A stretch of 64,000 bases of DNA from Hysterangium stoloniferum (GCA_015178975.1 WHVD01000120.1:1-64000); one strand, 5' to 3'; shown: positions 8,136 through 19,453, counted from the stretch's first letter. The notes: generated by a model from the letters alone, not told the origin. Numbers and translations are program-made.

Positions 8136-9888
8136 CTACTGCCCTATCGCAGTGTCGGATCTGTAGGACTCATCCACGGCCGGAGTTACGGTGGTGATTC
8201 TGACTTCGTTTTGATGCGCTGGTAGCCTGTCGATGGGGCAAAAAATTATGGGTGTAACAACTGTGTCACGAGAAGCTTTCGACACTTCAGCCCATTCCAT
8301 CGTATTCACTAGGAGTCGGCATCCCATCGCGCATGCTATGGTATATTCTCGTCTAAATACGCATTCTAGCCTCGAGCACGAATAAACGAGACTGATTTAA
8401 CTTACCCTAGGACGAACTGGGCCCATTTTTGTTTATGGATGTTATGGAGGTAGTAGAAGGTAAAGTCAAGACACAGAATGGTGAAGATACTGGAAAATGA
8501 TGTGAAAAAGTGTACAGAATGGGAAAGCGACCCCGAAAAAACGTGATGGACATACCCAACAAAGTAAATGAGACTAGACAGCTTTTAAGCCCACGCTTTC
8601 AAGGGAGATTTTGGATCCCGTGCGTACCTGTCATGTACCATTCCTGATAAAAATGAAGACCAATATCCATCTCGGTAATTCTGAATGACCTTCCATAACA
8701 TTAGGGAGCAAAGAACTGTTTCGTAGATCAGCATCGAGAGCACTCCAAACGCAAACCTTGGTGATATTCCATCGACATAAAAGCAACCAGTGAATCCAGA
8801 AGGCGATGCTGAACCTATTGTATATTAACAACAAGTTGTAAATATTGTTTTTATGAAATATAAGAACTCACCGATTGGCATATCAAGGCCCATCAAGAGC
8901 AAACTTAAAAGTACTCCCAGTGCTAATACGATTGCTAGTACAATAAGCAATTTGTTATTCCGTTGATAAACGGCGTAAACCTTTTCTGGTAACTTAACGA
9001 ATGATATTGATCTTATATTAATGAGAGAAACCCACCCGACATAGCAGAATGACTTGATGCAGCGTGCGGTGAGAGCATCAATGTGAAGTTTTCCTCTAAA
9101 AGCCATGTCCCGCTGAACGTACCTTGGACAGATACGATGGCGGCAGTTACACTTTCGGGGTGGAAGGGGAATTAGAAGGGTATTATAAATCATCAATCCA
9201 TACTAACGAGAACAGCTGCCACCAAAGGAAGGCTTTACAGCTGGTGTTCGACATAGCCGCGTCATCATTACGGTGCAGGTATGGGATTAATTTAAGATCC
9301 TTACAACTACCAGATATATGGAGCTAGAACGCGGATGAAGAACTTGGAACCTGACACACCGTGTTTGTAACATTTGCGCCAAAACTTAGTACTACAATGG
9401 TTGCTTGTAGATGGTAAAAGCTACAATGAATCGGAGTGCTCACCAAAAACGTCGAAAATGGCCTTGAACATTCCTAGATAACGGGTCTAAGGATGGAAAT
9501 TATCATCATCACCCAATATAACTCAGAAATATAGCTCACGAAAAGATAAAGGCATTTTCCTAAACACCATCCCCGTTGCCACATAAATTTCTGTGAAAGG
9601 TAATTGATGAGAAACGATTTATCTTATAGACGCTTTGAAACACGGACTTCGTGTTCAATGGTCAAACCTGAAAGTACGCAATATATATTCATTATCACCG
9701 GGCGTAGTTGCGACGGTTCCGACTTTACCATAGTCATATACCATCACTGTTGCTGCTACCAGCCAAGTACTCTTGGAGATGACGGTGTCACCATCTGAAA
9801 AATCACAATGAACGATTGATATGGAAATGTCTGGAGGTTGAATGTGGAACTCACGCATTCTGATCATTATCGAGGTGCTGCTATCCAT
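8136..9888 (-). CDS. DUF6533-type fungal seven-helix membrane protein, many introns
   Basis: Exon pieces on the - strand join into the family typical of Agaricomycetes. Exon 1 starts at ATG 9888 and ends at a GTGAGT. The next carries STWLVAATVMVYDYG, then LTIEHEVRV (the hallmark YDY-LT-x-HEV segment), QRGWCLGKCLYLF, RYLGMFKAIFDVF, a Cys-rich NTSCKAFLWWQLFS helix, KVYAVYQRNNKLLIVL, SASPSGFTGCFYV, a helix ending MVHDR, and finally MGCRLLVN near 8327. The stop is at 8136. I count about nine short introns with GTGAGT/GTACGT donors; not every boundary is certain, and one exon after HEVRV is unclear, so decay is possible. The protein would be a membrane protein of unknown function. Confidence 0.72.
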
Positions 9889-9909
9889 GGTATCTGGGTT
9901 GAGAATGGT

Positions 9910-10414
9910 TCACTGCCAGTGGTATGGTGGGTCAATTGAGAGGATTCTTGTAAAAAGTGAGAGAATTGAAAAGCGCGGGCATCTGAGATGCCACCGTGCG
10001 CAAGCGGAAGAGAAGACTAAGCGGAAACAGCGCGCTGATTGATATCGAGGTATCATCTGAGTAGATCCGCTATATGGATTGCAATTGCATTTAATGACGC
10101 TTGAAGTACATGCTACGTATACAGGTACAGCCAATGCAGCATCGCCCACAAGTCGTTCGTCTACGGCGATCAAAGTGTTGGTCGGGGTTTGCCAGGAGAC
10201 ATTTGAACTGGCGGCACATGTTCTATTTACTCTACATTTTCATATATCGTAGGTATTGAATTGAGAAAGATACCTTCAAGCGGGGTACAGTGTCGAGTGA
10301 GTTCCCAGGCCTAGTCCAAAGGCTACATAAAGGTGACCTGCTCGTAATATCGTCGAATTGCGCAGCCCTCTTTTGATTTAGATCCAAGAATACCCAGAGC
10401 TTTGCATATGCCAT
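9910..10414 (-). CDS. Possible two-exon hypothetical gene or remnant
   Basis: A - strand frame starts at ATG 10414 (MAYAKLWVFLDLNQKRAAQF) and reaches a possible donor GTATCT at 10274; an AATAG acceptor near 10216 leads into a second frame (SNVSWQTPTNTLIAVDERL) that runs on to 9910. I do not recognise the protein. It lies upstream of and on the same strand as the DUF6533-type gene. It may be only chance open frames. Confidence 0.25.
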
Positions 10415-10677
10415 TTATACTACAACTAAACAGGAAGTGCCTGCAAAAATCCTACAAGCACGCAAAGGCTTTACTGACATAATTAGTTATAGCCACATGC
10501 GAATCTACACTTTATCAGTTTCTCATACATCCATCCTCACACGGCTACCAAACCACAATCTTCTAGACGTAGATGGGCAGTGTGGGGCTAAAATAGTCCA
10601 CATAAGACCCTAAAGACAGCATTGAATGACCATCCACGAATCCAACTAAGAGTGAAAACACAATGATAATGCTCACC

Positions 10678-11014
10678 GCCACAAACGAGGTATCATCAAT
10701 CAGGAACTGCATTTATATCTCAACTAGTTGCTCACAGATCTGTTCATGCCATTATGAATGACTGTCTGGAAGGGAATGTGCGGTGGCTACGTCGCCAAGG
10801 TGCTTCTTAGCACACTCTAAGGAAATCTCAGGGACACACTGCCACGAACGAGGTATCGTCAAACAGGAATTGCATCGGCATCTCAACTAGTTGATCACCG
10901 ACCTGATCATCCCGTGAAGAATGAATGGCTGAAAGGGTGCAATAAAATGTGGGGTGACTACGTGGCCAATCTGCTTCTTAGCACGCGCTAGGGAAATCTC
11001 AGGGACAAGATGCT
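10678..11014. repeat. Tandem duplication, two units of about 165-172 bp
   Basis: 10678-10842 and 10843-11014 align over their length. Shared blocks include CGAGGTATC, CATCTCAACTAGTTG, TGCTTCTTAGCAC and GGAAATCTCAGGGACA. They differ by many substitutions, so the duplication is not recent. On the - strand each unit has a short open stretch (VPEISLARAKK or VPEISLECAKK), so a coding origin is possible. Confidence 0.8.
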
Positions 11015-11437
11015 TACTCCTGACCTCAGGCACATAGTTCTGCGGTGAGGATAGTATAAACACCGTTGATAACTATGGTCAAAGAATCAAGAACGAAACA
11101 AGAACGAGATTTAAAGTCGTGGTATTATGAACTAAATGAGATGGCCAAGCTACACCAGGCATACTCACACGGACTACACGGACTAATGAATGTCCAGTTC
11201 GCTAAGTGGTTATGGGGTTTGAGAGAAGTATTAAAAATGCTTATATACTTTGGAAGTCTTGCACTGCTAGTCAGAGTGTTGATGGATATATGAGAGATGT
11301 GGGAGCTGATTAAAGATGGACAGTTCAGTTATTGTCCAGTGCACAATCTTCTTCACATGGACATATGTGCCATATCCTCCTTTCTTGACTTCTTCATAAG
11401 TACTATGACCACCACAACTGATGGCCCCCCCAGTATC
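11015..11437. other. No supported gene
   Basis: A 75-codon + frame at 11066-11293 (Lys/Glu-rich start and Leu-rich end) has no recognisable motif. A C7 run lies near 11425, just before a solo LTR. Confidence 0.35.
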
Positions 11438-11766
11438 TGTTAGAATATGGGAATCTCTGATTAGTGATAATCTCATATCTCATCTTGTGACTGTATAGAT
11501 CTGACTGGTTCATATCATGTGATAGTTATATTTAGTTTAGTGTTCACTAGTTCCATACAGTAGTACACACACACCTGCAATGCACAGACCAGTGCACAGA
11601 CCATGTATTCTAGTATATAGTCTAGTCCAGTTGAGGAGTAGGATCCTCATCTGGAAGCCTAGGCATACCACTGGTTTAACTTCTACACCATTCTACCTAA
11701 GTCACTTTGTGCCTACATAGAAAGTCTCGTTACTGTGGTTCCCCAGGCTTGCAGATTTATTTAACA
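11438..11766 (+). repeat. Solo LTR, small family (329 bp)
   Basis: Starts TGTTAGAATATGG and ends TTTAACA. It aligns with 39336-39645 over its length: AATCTCATATC, CAGACCAGTGCACAGACCATGTAT, and the CCCAGGCTTGCAGATTT end (each given in part). The flanking pentamers are GTATC and ATATT, which differ by two transitions and may be a decayed target duplication. Confidence 0.78.
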
Positions 11767-11884
11767 ATATTGTCTTTATCGACTCACCAGTTGGCATTTC
11801 ACAGGTGAGTCCGGGTATTTTGGGCATAACAACAAACCTGAAGTTCATTGGTTTAGCACCTCAAAATGCCAACAGAATCAGCTA

Positions 11885-12093
11885 CAGTGGCTCAAAAAAC
11901 TGTCCCAATGTTTTCTCATTTTTGAAAAGCTGGGTTGGCATGGATTACGGACATAAGCAGAAAATCTAAGTAAATTATCAAAGGTACTATAGGATCATGG
12001 CTTGAAAGTAAGCCTTGGTTCATGTGATTTGAATCAAAACCCATTGAATAATAAATAAAACAAAACAGCTACTCATTAGGACAGTTTTTGACC
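11885..12093. repeat. Left terminal arm of Tc1 element B (209 bp)
   Basis: The outer end CAGTGGCTCAAAAAACTGTC starts at 11885 after a TA. The arm closes with an inverted inner copy at 12074-12093 (CATTAGGACAGTTTTTGACC). The same TIR family is found at 57247-57292. Confidence 0.75.
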
Positions 12094-12109
12094 TATGATT
12101 ATTTTACTA

Positions 12110-12480
12110 TCTAGTACTTTGTATGTCCCCCTTTTTCCTTTATAACTGCCCTGATCCTTCTAGGCATACTTTCTATTAGATCTTGGCAGACTTCTGGTTG
12201 GATTCCATTCCACTCCTCCACCACTCTCTCCTACAATTCATGTACTCCCTTGGGTGATGTGTTATATTTTTGGAGTTGGTGTTTGAGGTGTTCCCAAAGA
12301 TGTTCTATGCGGTTAAGATGGGGGGATTGGGGAGGCCTGGATAGTACTTGAATTTCCTTGTCCTCACTCAAACCATTTTGTTGCCTGCTGAGATGTATGT
12401 TTAGGATCATTAATATTTATTTGTTTCTACCACCTTTCTAAATCCACACCTCGTAATAATTGAATTTCAGGTGGACCAGT
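12110..12480 (-). pseudogene. Tc1/mariner transposase C-terminal remnant (element B)
   Basis: The - strand directly inside the arm encodes the typical Tc1 C-terminus: IESMPRRIRAVIKEKGG, then the KY-stop end near 12112. Farther in are pieces matching the region after the DDE core, with stops and frameshifts. The N-terminal half and the other arm are missing; sequence from 12480 to 12690 is unrecognised. Confidence 0.7.
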
Positions 12481-12689
12481 TGTTGAGGACAAAAAGGAGA
12501 GCATTGTACTCATATACATGATCTTGTCCTATGCACTGAATTTTCATCGGTGAGATGTCAATCCACTCTGCTCGGACATGGTTATGTTTGATTTTCCGAC
12601 TTTTGCCTGCAACTCAGTTGTCCTCACCAAGTGAACGCTATAATGTTGCATGGTCCTTAAGTAAGAGAAAGCCCGTTCAGGGCATATGA

Positions 12690-13010
12690 AACCTGCCCAT
12701 AAAGAAGCTGGGAATATCCCATTTTTTTACTCTTCCAGGGAAATGCGAGGAGGTTTGGCAGATTGTTCACACTGGTGATGGATCTCTATTCGGCGGCGTC
12801 TACCATTATACCATTATATATTATTCGGACATTACGCCATACCCCCGCAACGAGGCTACCACGCTCCTCATGCGGATTGAACATTTTTCAGTTAACCGTC
12901 CTCCACTTCCGTTGTAAGGTGCTTGATCTTGGACCATGTCAATGGCTACCACGACCGCTCAGCTCTTTAAATACTACTCAAGTATTTCGGCTAACTCCTT
13001 TCTGCAAATA
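12690..13010 (+). pseudogene. Copied 5' fragment of the NFKBIL1-like gene
   Basis: 12930-13005 is similar to the start of the large gene at 16044 (MATTTAQLF followed by KYYSSISAN; compare MATTTAQPF and RYQSNTSTN). The frame soon reaches a stop. The preceding 12690-12870 belongs to a dispersed repeat that also occurs near 13510, 14500, 27310 and 31080 (words such as ATATCCCATTTTT, CGCAACGAGGCTACCACGCTC). A third copy of the gene fragment is at 27440-27560. Confidence 0.6.
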
Positions 13011-13049
13011 AATACACTATTTGCGTCCCTGTTCAATCGTATGCTTCAC

Positions 13050-13700
13050 CAATAGTGGACCTTGAACCTGCGATTCTTCTTTATAGTGATAGACCCGCTC
13101 CTGGAGCAGATCGGATTACGACCGGATACGAAGACAGGAAGGCTAAAGCAAAACGACGGCCATGTGCGGCTTACGCCTCGTTGCACTCGTTCTTCACGGG
13201 AGAAGGCTATACAGACTGCGAAGAATACATGGTAAGTTTGACCACAATGGGGCTATCGCGCTCTGGATGATCGTCACCCTCGTCACATGCACCAATAACA
13301 TTCGATGTAACATTCATTGCCTGGAACGGTTTTTTTTTGTCTCGGTTGAGTCTATTTGAGCCTGGCAGAATGTAAAGTCCTGCATATAGCATTGCAGGCC
13401 TCAACGATACCTCTATAGAGGTTCTCAGATAATTCATCAAAATGCTTATGTTTTTGATGCTCAAAGAGTACAAAAATCCTTTGATGTACATGAAACTTCC
13501 ATGCAAAGAAGTGGTGGCTATCCTATTTTATATTTCCAAGAAAATGGAAGATTGGCATGTCCTTCAAAATTGATGAGGGATTTTTCGCGGACAGCATTTA
13601 CAATTGCATATTGAACACTGTGGCATCACGCCACGACCCCGCAATGAGGCTACCACATTCCTCATGTCTATTATACGTTTTTCTGTTAACGCTGTATAAA
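13050..13700. repeat. Dispersed block, copy 1
   Basis: This block is shared with 26860-27440 and, in its first 200 bp, with 30540-30760. Shared words include CGCTCCTGGAGCAGATC, TACGGCTTACGCCTCGTTGC (GCGGCTTACGCC here), GGAGAAGGC and CTCTATAGAGGT. In all three places the block lies next to N-terminal kinase sequence or the copied NFKBIL1-like fragment, so it seems to be a segmental duplication that moved with gene ends. Confidence 0.7.
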
Positions 13701-13837
13701 TCCCACAATCGCTTGAGCTTTTGATCGGTCGAAACGCCGAAGGCTTCCTCAATAGCCTTTGCCCGAAATTCAGGAAACATTTCATTTCTCAATTTGTGAG
13801 CCAGTTTGCCAGAAGAATTGGCGATTTCCTTCACCAA
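13598..13837 (-). pseudogene. N-terminal fragment of a kinase-type gene (paralogue of 27998-30466)
   Basis: The - strand translation KAIEEAFGVSTDQKLKRLWD matches KGIEEAFGIATDQKLKRLCD at the N-terminus of the kinase gene near 30400-30440. The preceding residues (SSGKLAHKL) also align with FGKLAAKM. The copy ends after about 75 codons without the rest of the gene, so it is a truncated duplicate next to the dispersed block. Confidence 0.7.
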
Positions 13838-13959
13838 TGATGGAGCTTTCGCTCTAGTGCCCGAGTCTTACATGACCACGCCAAGCCGCATGGTACCTTA
13901 GACACATTACAACTATCTCGCGCTCTCACTGTAATCGCAGCTCCATACCTCAGTCGAAG

Positions 13960-14095
13960 TACACATTTGTATTGACTGAGGTATGTTATAATCGCCATAG
14001 TCATAGTTATGTTGGCTCACTAAATGTACTGTAGCGTACTTTGTTACAGGTAACAAATATAGTCGAAGTACACATTTGTATCGACTGAGCATACC
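13960..14095. repeat. Pair of palindromic 30-bp words
   Basis: AGTCGAAGTACACATTTGTA (then T/C and TGACTGAG or CGACTGAG) occurs near 13963-13992 and again near 14061-14090, in the same direction. Each has inverted ends CTCAGTC/GACTGAG or part of them, so each could form a short hairpin. Function unknown. Confidence 0.6.
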
Positions 14096-15756
14096 CGAAG
14101 GTGAGAGTCGTAGATGATTGCGGAAGATAGACGCGTCGCATTTTTACATGTTTGCGTCACATGTTCATCGCGCAACTTGCCGACGGCCGTCATTTTCCGG
14201 ACGATTCTCGGGTTTTCCCACCGTGACAGCAACAAAGCCATTCCCTTAACTTGATATAATTTTATAGGACTATGCTATCTCCACAAATCCAGATTGCTGA
14301 AAGAAGCCAAACTGGATAATGGACCCATCTTTTTTTCGTGTTACTCGTAAATCCCGTGAATCTCTGATAGCTACAACTAAGCCCTCTAAGACTTCAGGAA
14401 ACGGCTATACAATTCAAGTTTTCAGCCAGACCCGCCAAAGATGCTTAAGGCCCTGCCAACCGAAGTGTACAAGGCACATGAAATTTCCCCACAAAGAAGC
14501 GGTAAATATCCCACTTTTGCTTTTAGTCTGGCAGGTCCTTCGCCTAAATTGATGGTGAGTTTCAAATTCTAGCGGATGGTATTTCACCATTACATGTTAT
14601 TGTGACATTGCGCCACGACCCCACAGCGAGGATACCACGCTCCTCGTGCCAACTGAGCGTTTTTCTGCCTGCTATGTTTCCGATGCGGTGCTCTTTCTAT
14701 GACACAGCCTAACATTCCGAATTATCCCGAATGACGCGTCCGAGCCTATGTCTCCGTAGGTGACATTTCCAGGCGGTTTACACGCACATTTGACTCACTA
14801 ACTTAATGTTTGCCGAGAAGTTCCCTCTTGAATCTTTATCACAGCGTTATTAATTTAATGCATGAGAGATAAAGAAACCGTATCGGTGTTCATGTTTCGC
14901 CAGTATAGATAACGCGTGCTGATTATATGCCTGCAAGGCCTCGCGACAGGAAGATCTGTTTCGCCCAATCCTCGTCCATGGTCATGAGCCCCACACCACA
15001 GGGCCAAAGCCATATTAGTCCTCTACCCCTTAATGCCTTCTTAATCCATATCCGGATCTGTGCAAGCAGCAAGATGCAAAGCCAAAGAGACAGACGCGTC
15101 TGGCTTCATTGCCATCCGCCATTCGGGCCGTGTATCGCTCTTTCCAACATTCCCGATACAGAAATGTATTGCGGAACCTCAGCAATGTGAACGTGACGGT
15201 GTCCGGGCGATCATACTGGTATCCAGTGCGGGGTTTCTGTGCGATATGATGTTAAGAACTTGAATCCCTTGATTAGTGCACACGATGCTCCTATTCCACT
15301 GACATAAAGTCTCGAGTGTCTATTCAAAGCAGCGTCATTCAATGGAAGCCGAGGGTGCTTCGACCATGGCATATGAACAGTTGAACCGATCTAACCACTG
15401 ATTAATCAAGCTCCACTCGCTTCACGTTCACATATTCCACTTTTTCACCTTTTATGGCTAGCGCGAGTGCGTTTACTGTGGATAGATTCAAGAATGCCAT
15501 CTCCCATTGATCACTGCGCGAACCAGGTACGGGGCTCGGTGTGCTGAGCTCGAAAGTGGAATGCTCCCCATGAACACTCTCGCCTATCATTCACATCACT
15601 GATCAGAAGATCAACCATTCGAGGTACGCAGAGTCTATCAACGAGAATCATTCGAATTCAAATTCAAAAGAAAACTCTGTGAAATAAGTCGATGAAACCA
15701 TAACAATTGAACGTGAAATGCGCGAAATCCAGTCCGCATCCGCGTGTAGACAGGGT
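14096..15756. other. Long stretch without a supported gene
   Basis: 14500-14730 is another copy of the dispersed repeat seen at 12690 and 31080. Several open frames of 60-90 codons (for example 14927-15190 on + and 15402-15590 on -) show no motifs, no paired introns and no similarity to other parts of the window, so I do not call them. The end of the stretch holds the promoter of the gene at 15879. Confidence 0.4.
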
Positions 15757-15757
15757 A

Positions 15758-15767
15758 TATAAAACGA
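15758..15767 (+). promoter_or_regulatory. TATA box for the NFKBIL1-like gene
   Basis: GTATATAAAA near 15757-15766, about 115 bp before the ATG at 15879. It fits a transcription start between about 15790 and 15830. A GTAAGC at 15908 and CCCAG acceptors near 16000 and 16040 leave open a 5' intron. Confidence 0.55.
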
Positions 15768-15878
15768 GCCCCTGCAGGAATGAATGCTTCGCTCCTCAAG
15801 TGAGATAGCAAAGGATCTCGTCTAGTATCTTGGTATGCAGTGAACGTTGAACGTTGACCAAAACTCGGTTGAGATTGG

Positions 15879-18695
15879 ATGTTTTGCCCGCTTCTAGGAA
15901 ACCTTAGTAAGCGCCGCGTGTCAGTCACGCGAATGGGCGCTTGGCCAAGTACTCCCTCCAATCATGGAACCTCTGTAGCTAGCGTTACCACTTCCCCAGG
16001 CTCACCGTACCGTGCTCGACCATTGCCTCTTTATTCCCAGTCAATGGCTACCACCACCGCGCAGCCCTTCAGATACCAGTCAAATACCTCCACTAATCCG
16101 TCCCCGAGGACAAACATGCAACATCCACCTACGTCAGCGTCAGCATCTGTGAGATCTACGCCACTAATATCGAGACCCAGCGAATACGAGGATGTGCTCG
16201 TCGATCCTGACGAACCTTGGATCCAACTACTACGCAAGGAGCAGGACGATCTCTGCAAAAACCAAGCCGACATAATGCACAAGGCCTTCCTCGCCGAGCT
16301 CGCCGCCTGCGGCCCCAATATCTCCACAGAGCGCCACAACACCATTTTCCAGAGCTATCAACAAAGTGTGGCAGACATGAAAAAGATGCAGGAGGCGGAA
16401 CTAGAGCAGATTATCGACATCGAACATACGGCGCGGTTGTGGAGCATGGATCAGGGACTGAACGACTGGTCAAAGTTGGAAGCTCTGCGGGAGGAGCAGA
16501 AGAATATATACGAGAACATCATCGCCGAGCAGATGCGCTTAGGATTCCGGGAGGGGAAGTCTGCGGAACAGATCATGCGGGAACAGGTCGAAGAGACCGA
16601 GGCAGAAGATAACGAAGCCTCTGCCACCACTGCGAACTGGCAGAAGAGCGAGAGGCAGCGCATGGTTGATCGCGAGAAATGGAAGACAAACTCGCGTGCG
16701 AACGCGGGTGTTCGGGAGCGGCAGATGCAGGACAGCTCCACTTTTGCGGAACAGGAGGCGAGGGAGCGGCTTCGTGCTGAACGCTCCGCGCAGATCGCCG
16801 AGGAGGCCAGGATGGGGCGGGAGGCGATACGCGGGGCCGAGGCCGCGTCAGCAGGTGTGTGGAGCATTGGGAACTCGAACCCGAACTCGAACAGCCCTCG
16901 TGAACGCCGGCCGTATTCCAACAACGCAGCAATGCGCGAGGACTCGTCCTCGGAATCCACGTCTACGTCCCGCCGCACTAGCAACAGCGGCGGAGGCCCA
17001 GCCTCCACTAATCCCACGTCAGTCGCAGAATCGGCGGTACCGCCGCTCTTCTGGAATCCGAATGAGCCGCCACCGCCGCCTGTATCGCAATCGTCGACAA
17101 CGACAGCACGCCCTGTTCCAAGACCGATGGGGAGTACGAATGCGCCGACGCCGCTGTCTGGCTCACCGATGGGCGCCAAAAGCAGCGGTAGTGATGAGCA
17201 TCCAGCGCCGCAACCTGCACGGTGGCTCCCGCCAGGTGCTCCGCCGCCACCAGTGCGCAAACCATCGATGCAGTTTGAACCGTCGGGAGCGGGCGCAGGG
17301 CCAACACGCAAGCCCTCGATGCAGTTCGATTCCGCGAGAACAGGCGCAGGGCCGGCGCGCAAAACATCGATGTTGTTCGGCCCGTCCCCCTCGCCCTTCT
17401 ATCCTTCGATACCAGAGGAATCGCCAGATGCACCTGGCAATGCAACGTCTCGTGCCTCGGATCAGCGACCGCAGCCCCTTCCCACAGCGCCCCCCGTGAA
17501 CTTCCCACCGCGTCAAACGCCGCCTACGTCGCTCCCTCGCCAGACTCCACCGACATCGTCGCTCCCGCCCCGCCAGACGCCGCCATCATCCCTTCCGCCG
17601 CGGCAGAACACATTCCCCGGCAGCACTGCCTCGGCATCCTCCTCCGCGACGGCACGGCCCCCCCCATCGCGGTCCTTCTCCGGCTCCTTTCTGCCCGCAG
17701 ACGCGACCCCGAAGGCGCACCACGCGAGCGTGCACGCAAATGGGAACGCTAACGTGCCCAGATCGGCCTCTGCCACGTACGCGACGACGACGACGACGTC
17801 TTCGGCGGGTGGGGCTGGGGCTGGGGCATATTCATCAGCGAGCGGGGCGGTTCCTCCCTTTTCGTCGGCGAGCGGGAATGGGAGCGGGCCGTATACCGCT
17901 ACGAATAAGGCGAAGTATGGTGCGCAGGGAGCGGCAGCAGCACAGGCGCCGTATGGATCCTACGGCGCCCAAACGACATACGGCGGTGCAAAGACGAGCA
18001 CGAGTAGCACGGCAGGCTTGGCCTCCTCAACCGCGTCGCAGGCGCAGGCGCAGGCTCAAGCGCCGCCCGGGGAGTTCTCAACGGTCCACGACGAGGCGCG
18101 TGCGCAGAAGCGGGCGCAGTACCAGAGCGAGCAGCAGCGGCTGGCGGAGGCGGAGGAGAAGCGGCGGGAGAACGAGAACAACGAGCGGCGGGCGGAGGAG
18201 GCGCGGCGGCGCGGGGAGGAGCGGCGGCGGCAGGAGGAGCTGGCGCGCGAGGCGCAGCGGCGGGAGGCGGAGCGCAAGGCGCGCGCGGCGCGGGCTGCGG
18301 CGGGCCAGCCTGGCCCTGGCCCCGGCCCCGCGCTCAAGATCGAGGAGCCCGTGGGTGACGTGTGGAATGCGTACGAGCAGCAGTGGAGCGCGATGGCGGG
18401 CGCGACGCACCTGCGCTTCCGGTCGATACCGTGGCCGGTGATGGCGAAGGTGGAGGACCCGGAGCAGCTGATTCCGGTGCAGATTGCGCATTTTATATTC
18501 AGCCCGCAGCATTCGGTGGGCAAGGCGCGGAAGGACAGGCTGAAGGAGGCGTTGTTGAGGTGGCACCCGGACCGGTTTGAGACGAAGTGGTTGAAGAAGG
18601 TGGTCGAGGAAGACAGGGAGGCTGTCAAGGATGGCGTTGGCCGTGTCGTGCGGGCTCTTAACGAGCTGCTAAACCCTACTGATCTCTTTGGATAA
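15879..18695 (+). CDS. Large disordered protein with NFKBIL1-like C-terminal WHPDRF domain
   Basis: One open frame of 938 codons from ATG 15879; the in-frame ATG at 16044 (MATTTAQPF) is a good alternative, because the copies of this gene at 12930 and 27470 start their similarity around it. Residues 100-300 are helical and acidic (WIQLLRKEQDDLCK and long Glu/Arg-rich helices). About 330-640 are Pro/Ser-rich and disordered, with repeated PPRQTPP units near 548-580. About 735-805 form a Glu/Arg/Ala single helix or coiled coil. The tail has IPWPV and ALLRWHPDRFETKW near 890-905, the pattern of the C-terminal region of NFKBIL1-type proteins (J-like helix). In animals that family is linked to splicing; for this protein the role is unknown. 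Confidence in the gene is high, in the family moderate. Confidence 0.85.
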   Translation: MFCPLLGNLSKRRVSVTRMGAWPSTPSNHGTSVASVTTSPGSPYRARPLPLYSQSMATTTAQPFRYQSNTSTNPSPRTNMQHPPTSASASVRSTPLISRPSEYEDVLVDPDEPWIQLLRKEQDDLCKNQADIMHKAFLAELAACGPNISTERHNTIFQSYQQSVADMKKMQEAELEQIIDIEHTARLWSMDQGLNDWSKLEALREEQKNIYENIIAEQMRLGFREGKSAEQIMREQVEETEAEDNEASATTANWQKSERQRMVDREKWKTNSRANAGVRERQMQDSSTFAEQEARERLRAERSAQIAEEARMGREAIRGAEAASAGVWSIGNSNPNSNSPRERRPYSNNAAMREDSSSESTSTSRRTSNSGGGPASTNPTSVAESAVPPLFWNPNEPPPPPVSQSSTTTARPVPRPMGSTNAPTPLSGSPMGAKSSGSDEHPAPQPARWLPPGAPPPPVRKPSMQFEPSGAGAGPTRKPSMQFDSARTGAGPARKTSMLFGPSPSPFYPSIPEESPDAPGNATSRASDQRPQPLPTAPPVNFPPRQTPPTSLPRQTPPTSSLPPRQTPPSSLPPRQNTFPGSTASASSSATARPPPSRSFSGSFLPADATPKAHHASVHANGNANVPRSASATYATTTTTSSAGGAGAGAYSSASGAVPPFSSASGNGSGPYTATNKAKYGAQGAAAAQAPYGSYGAQTTYGGAKTSTSSTAGLASSTASQAQAQAQAPPGEFSTVHDEARAQKRAQYQSEQQRLAEAEEKRRENENNERRAEEARRRGEERRRQEELAREAQRREAERKARAARAAAGQPGPGPGPALKIEEPVGDVWNAYEQQWSAMAGATHLRFRSIPWPVMAKVEDPEQLIPVQIAHFIFSPQHSVGKARKDRLKEALLRWHPDRFETKWLKKVVEEDREAVKDGVGRVVRALNELLNPTDLFG

Positions 18696-19453
18696 GTTTA
18701 GTGAGTTTTTATTTTTTTTTCGTTTCGCTGCTCGAGTGACTTATTTTTGGGACTAGGATTAGATGAATATCTGCAAGCAACACAGATTCCCCCCCCCCCA
18801 ACCATTTTTTGTTGAACAACAACTTACGAGGTATAACTGCACATATGATCCCCCCATCCAATTGTTTTCTCTAGTCCATCATCACCATATTCTCTATTCC
18901 ACTGTATTTGAATTGAACATGCATGCTGTATGGAGGATTTAGCATCTATTAAACTGCCGTACATACACACCGACGATATATGCCATATTTTTTACCAGAT
19001 TTTGACCCTTGAAAGACAATTCCCCTGACAGATCGACCCAGTCCAAAGAACCGGACTAGCAACACCCTGCCTAGGTGCTTGTCGATTCAAATCGTTTCCC
19101 CGGAAGTAAGAAATAGCTCTCGAAAACGGCGTCCGTGGTGCCATCTTAAATCTTCACTGGAACCTTGCCATTCAGAATGTGTGTTTTGTTCGTTCGATAG
19201 CAATCGATCTGCCTTTCTCAAGTAGCTTCGACTCCATGGGTGGCACAGCCAAAAAATAAAAAAAACAAACGCAAGGGGCTATGACTCGGCAAGGAATCCG
19301 CGGATGGGCATGAATCATGCATGGGTGCTATGACGCCGTGACAGTCACGCGGCCAGTGCTTATTCGACCTAGGCGCCGCGTTTAGAATGCAAGATTATCA
19401 TGACCCGTCTACTCGCTCGCTCAGTTTGAGAAAATTCATCAGGAAAAAGTCGA
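18696..19453. other. 3' region and intergenic stretch
   Basis: T-rich sequence directly after the stop (18702-18722), a C8 run at 18790, and AATAAA-like words near 19254-19264. No gene seen. Confidence 0.4.

Noticed and set aside
14927-15190. Open frames between 14.1 and 15.7 kb as genes
   Set aside because: No domain, no paired introns, no similarity elsewhere in the window.
17008-17508. Long open frames on both strands inside the NFKBIL1-like gene
   Set aside because: They are shadows caused by the high GC content and Pro/Ser/Arg codons of the real gene; no motifs or introns support them.
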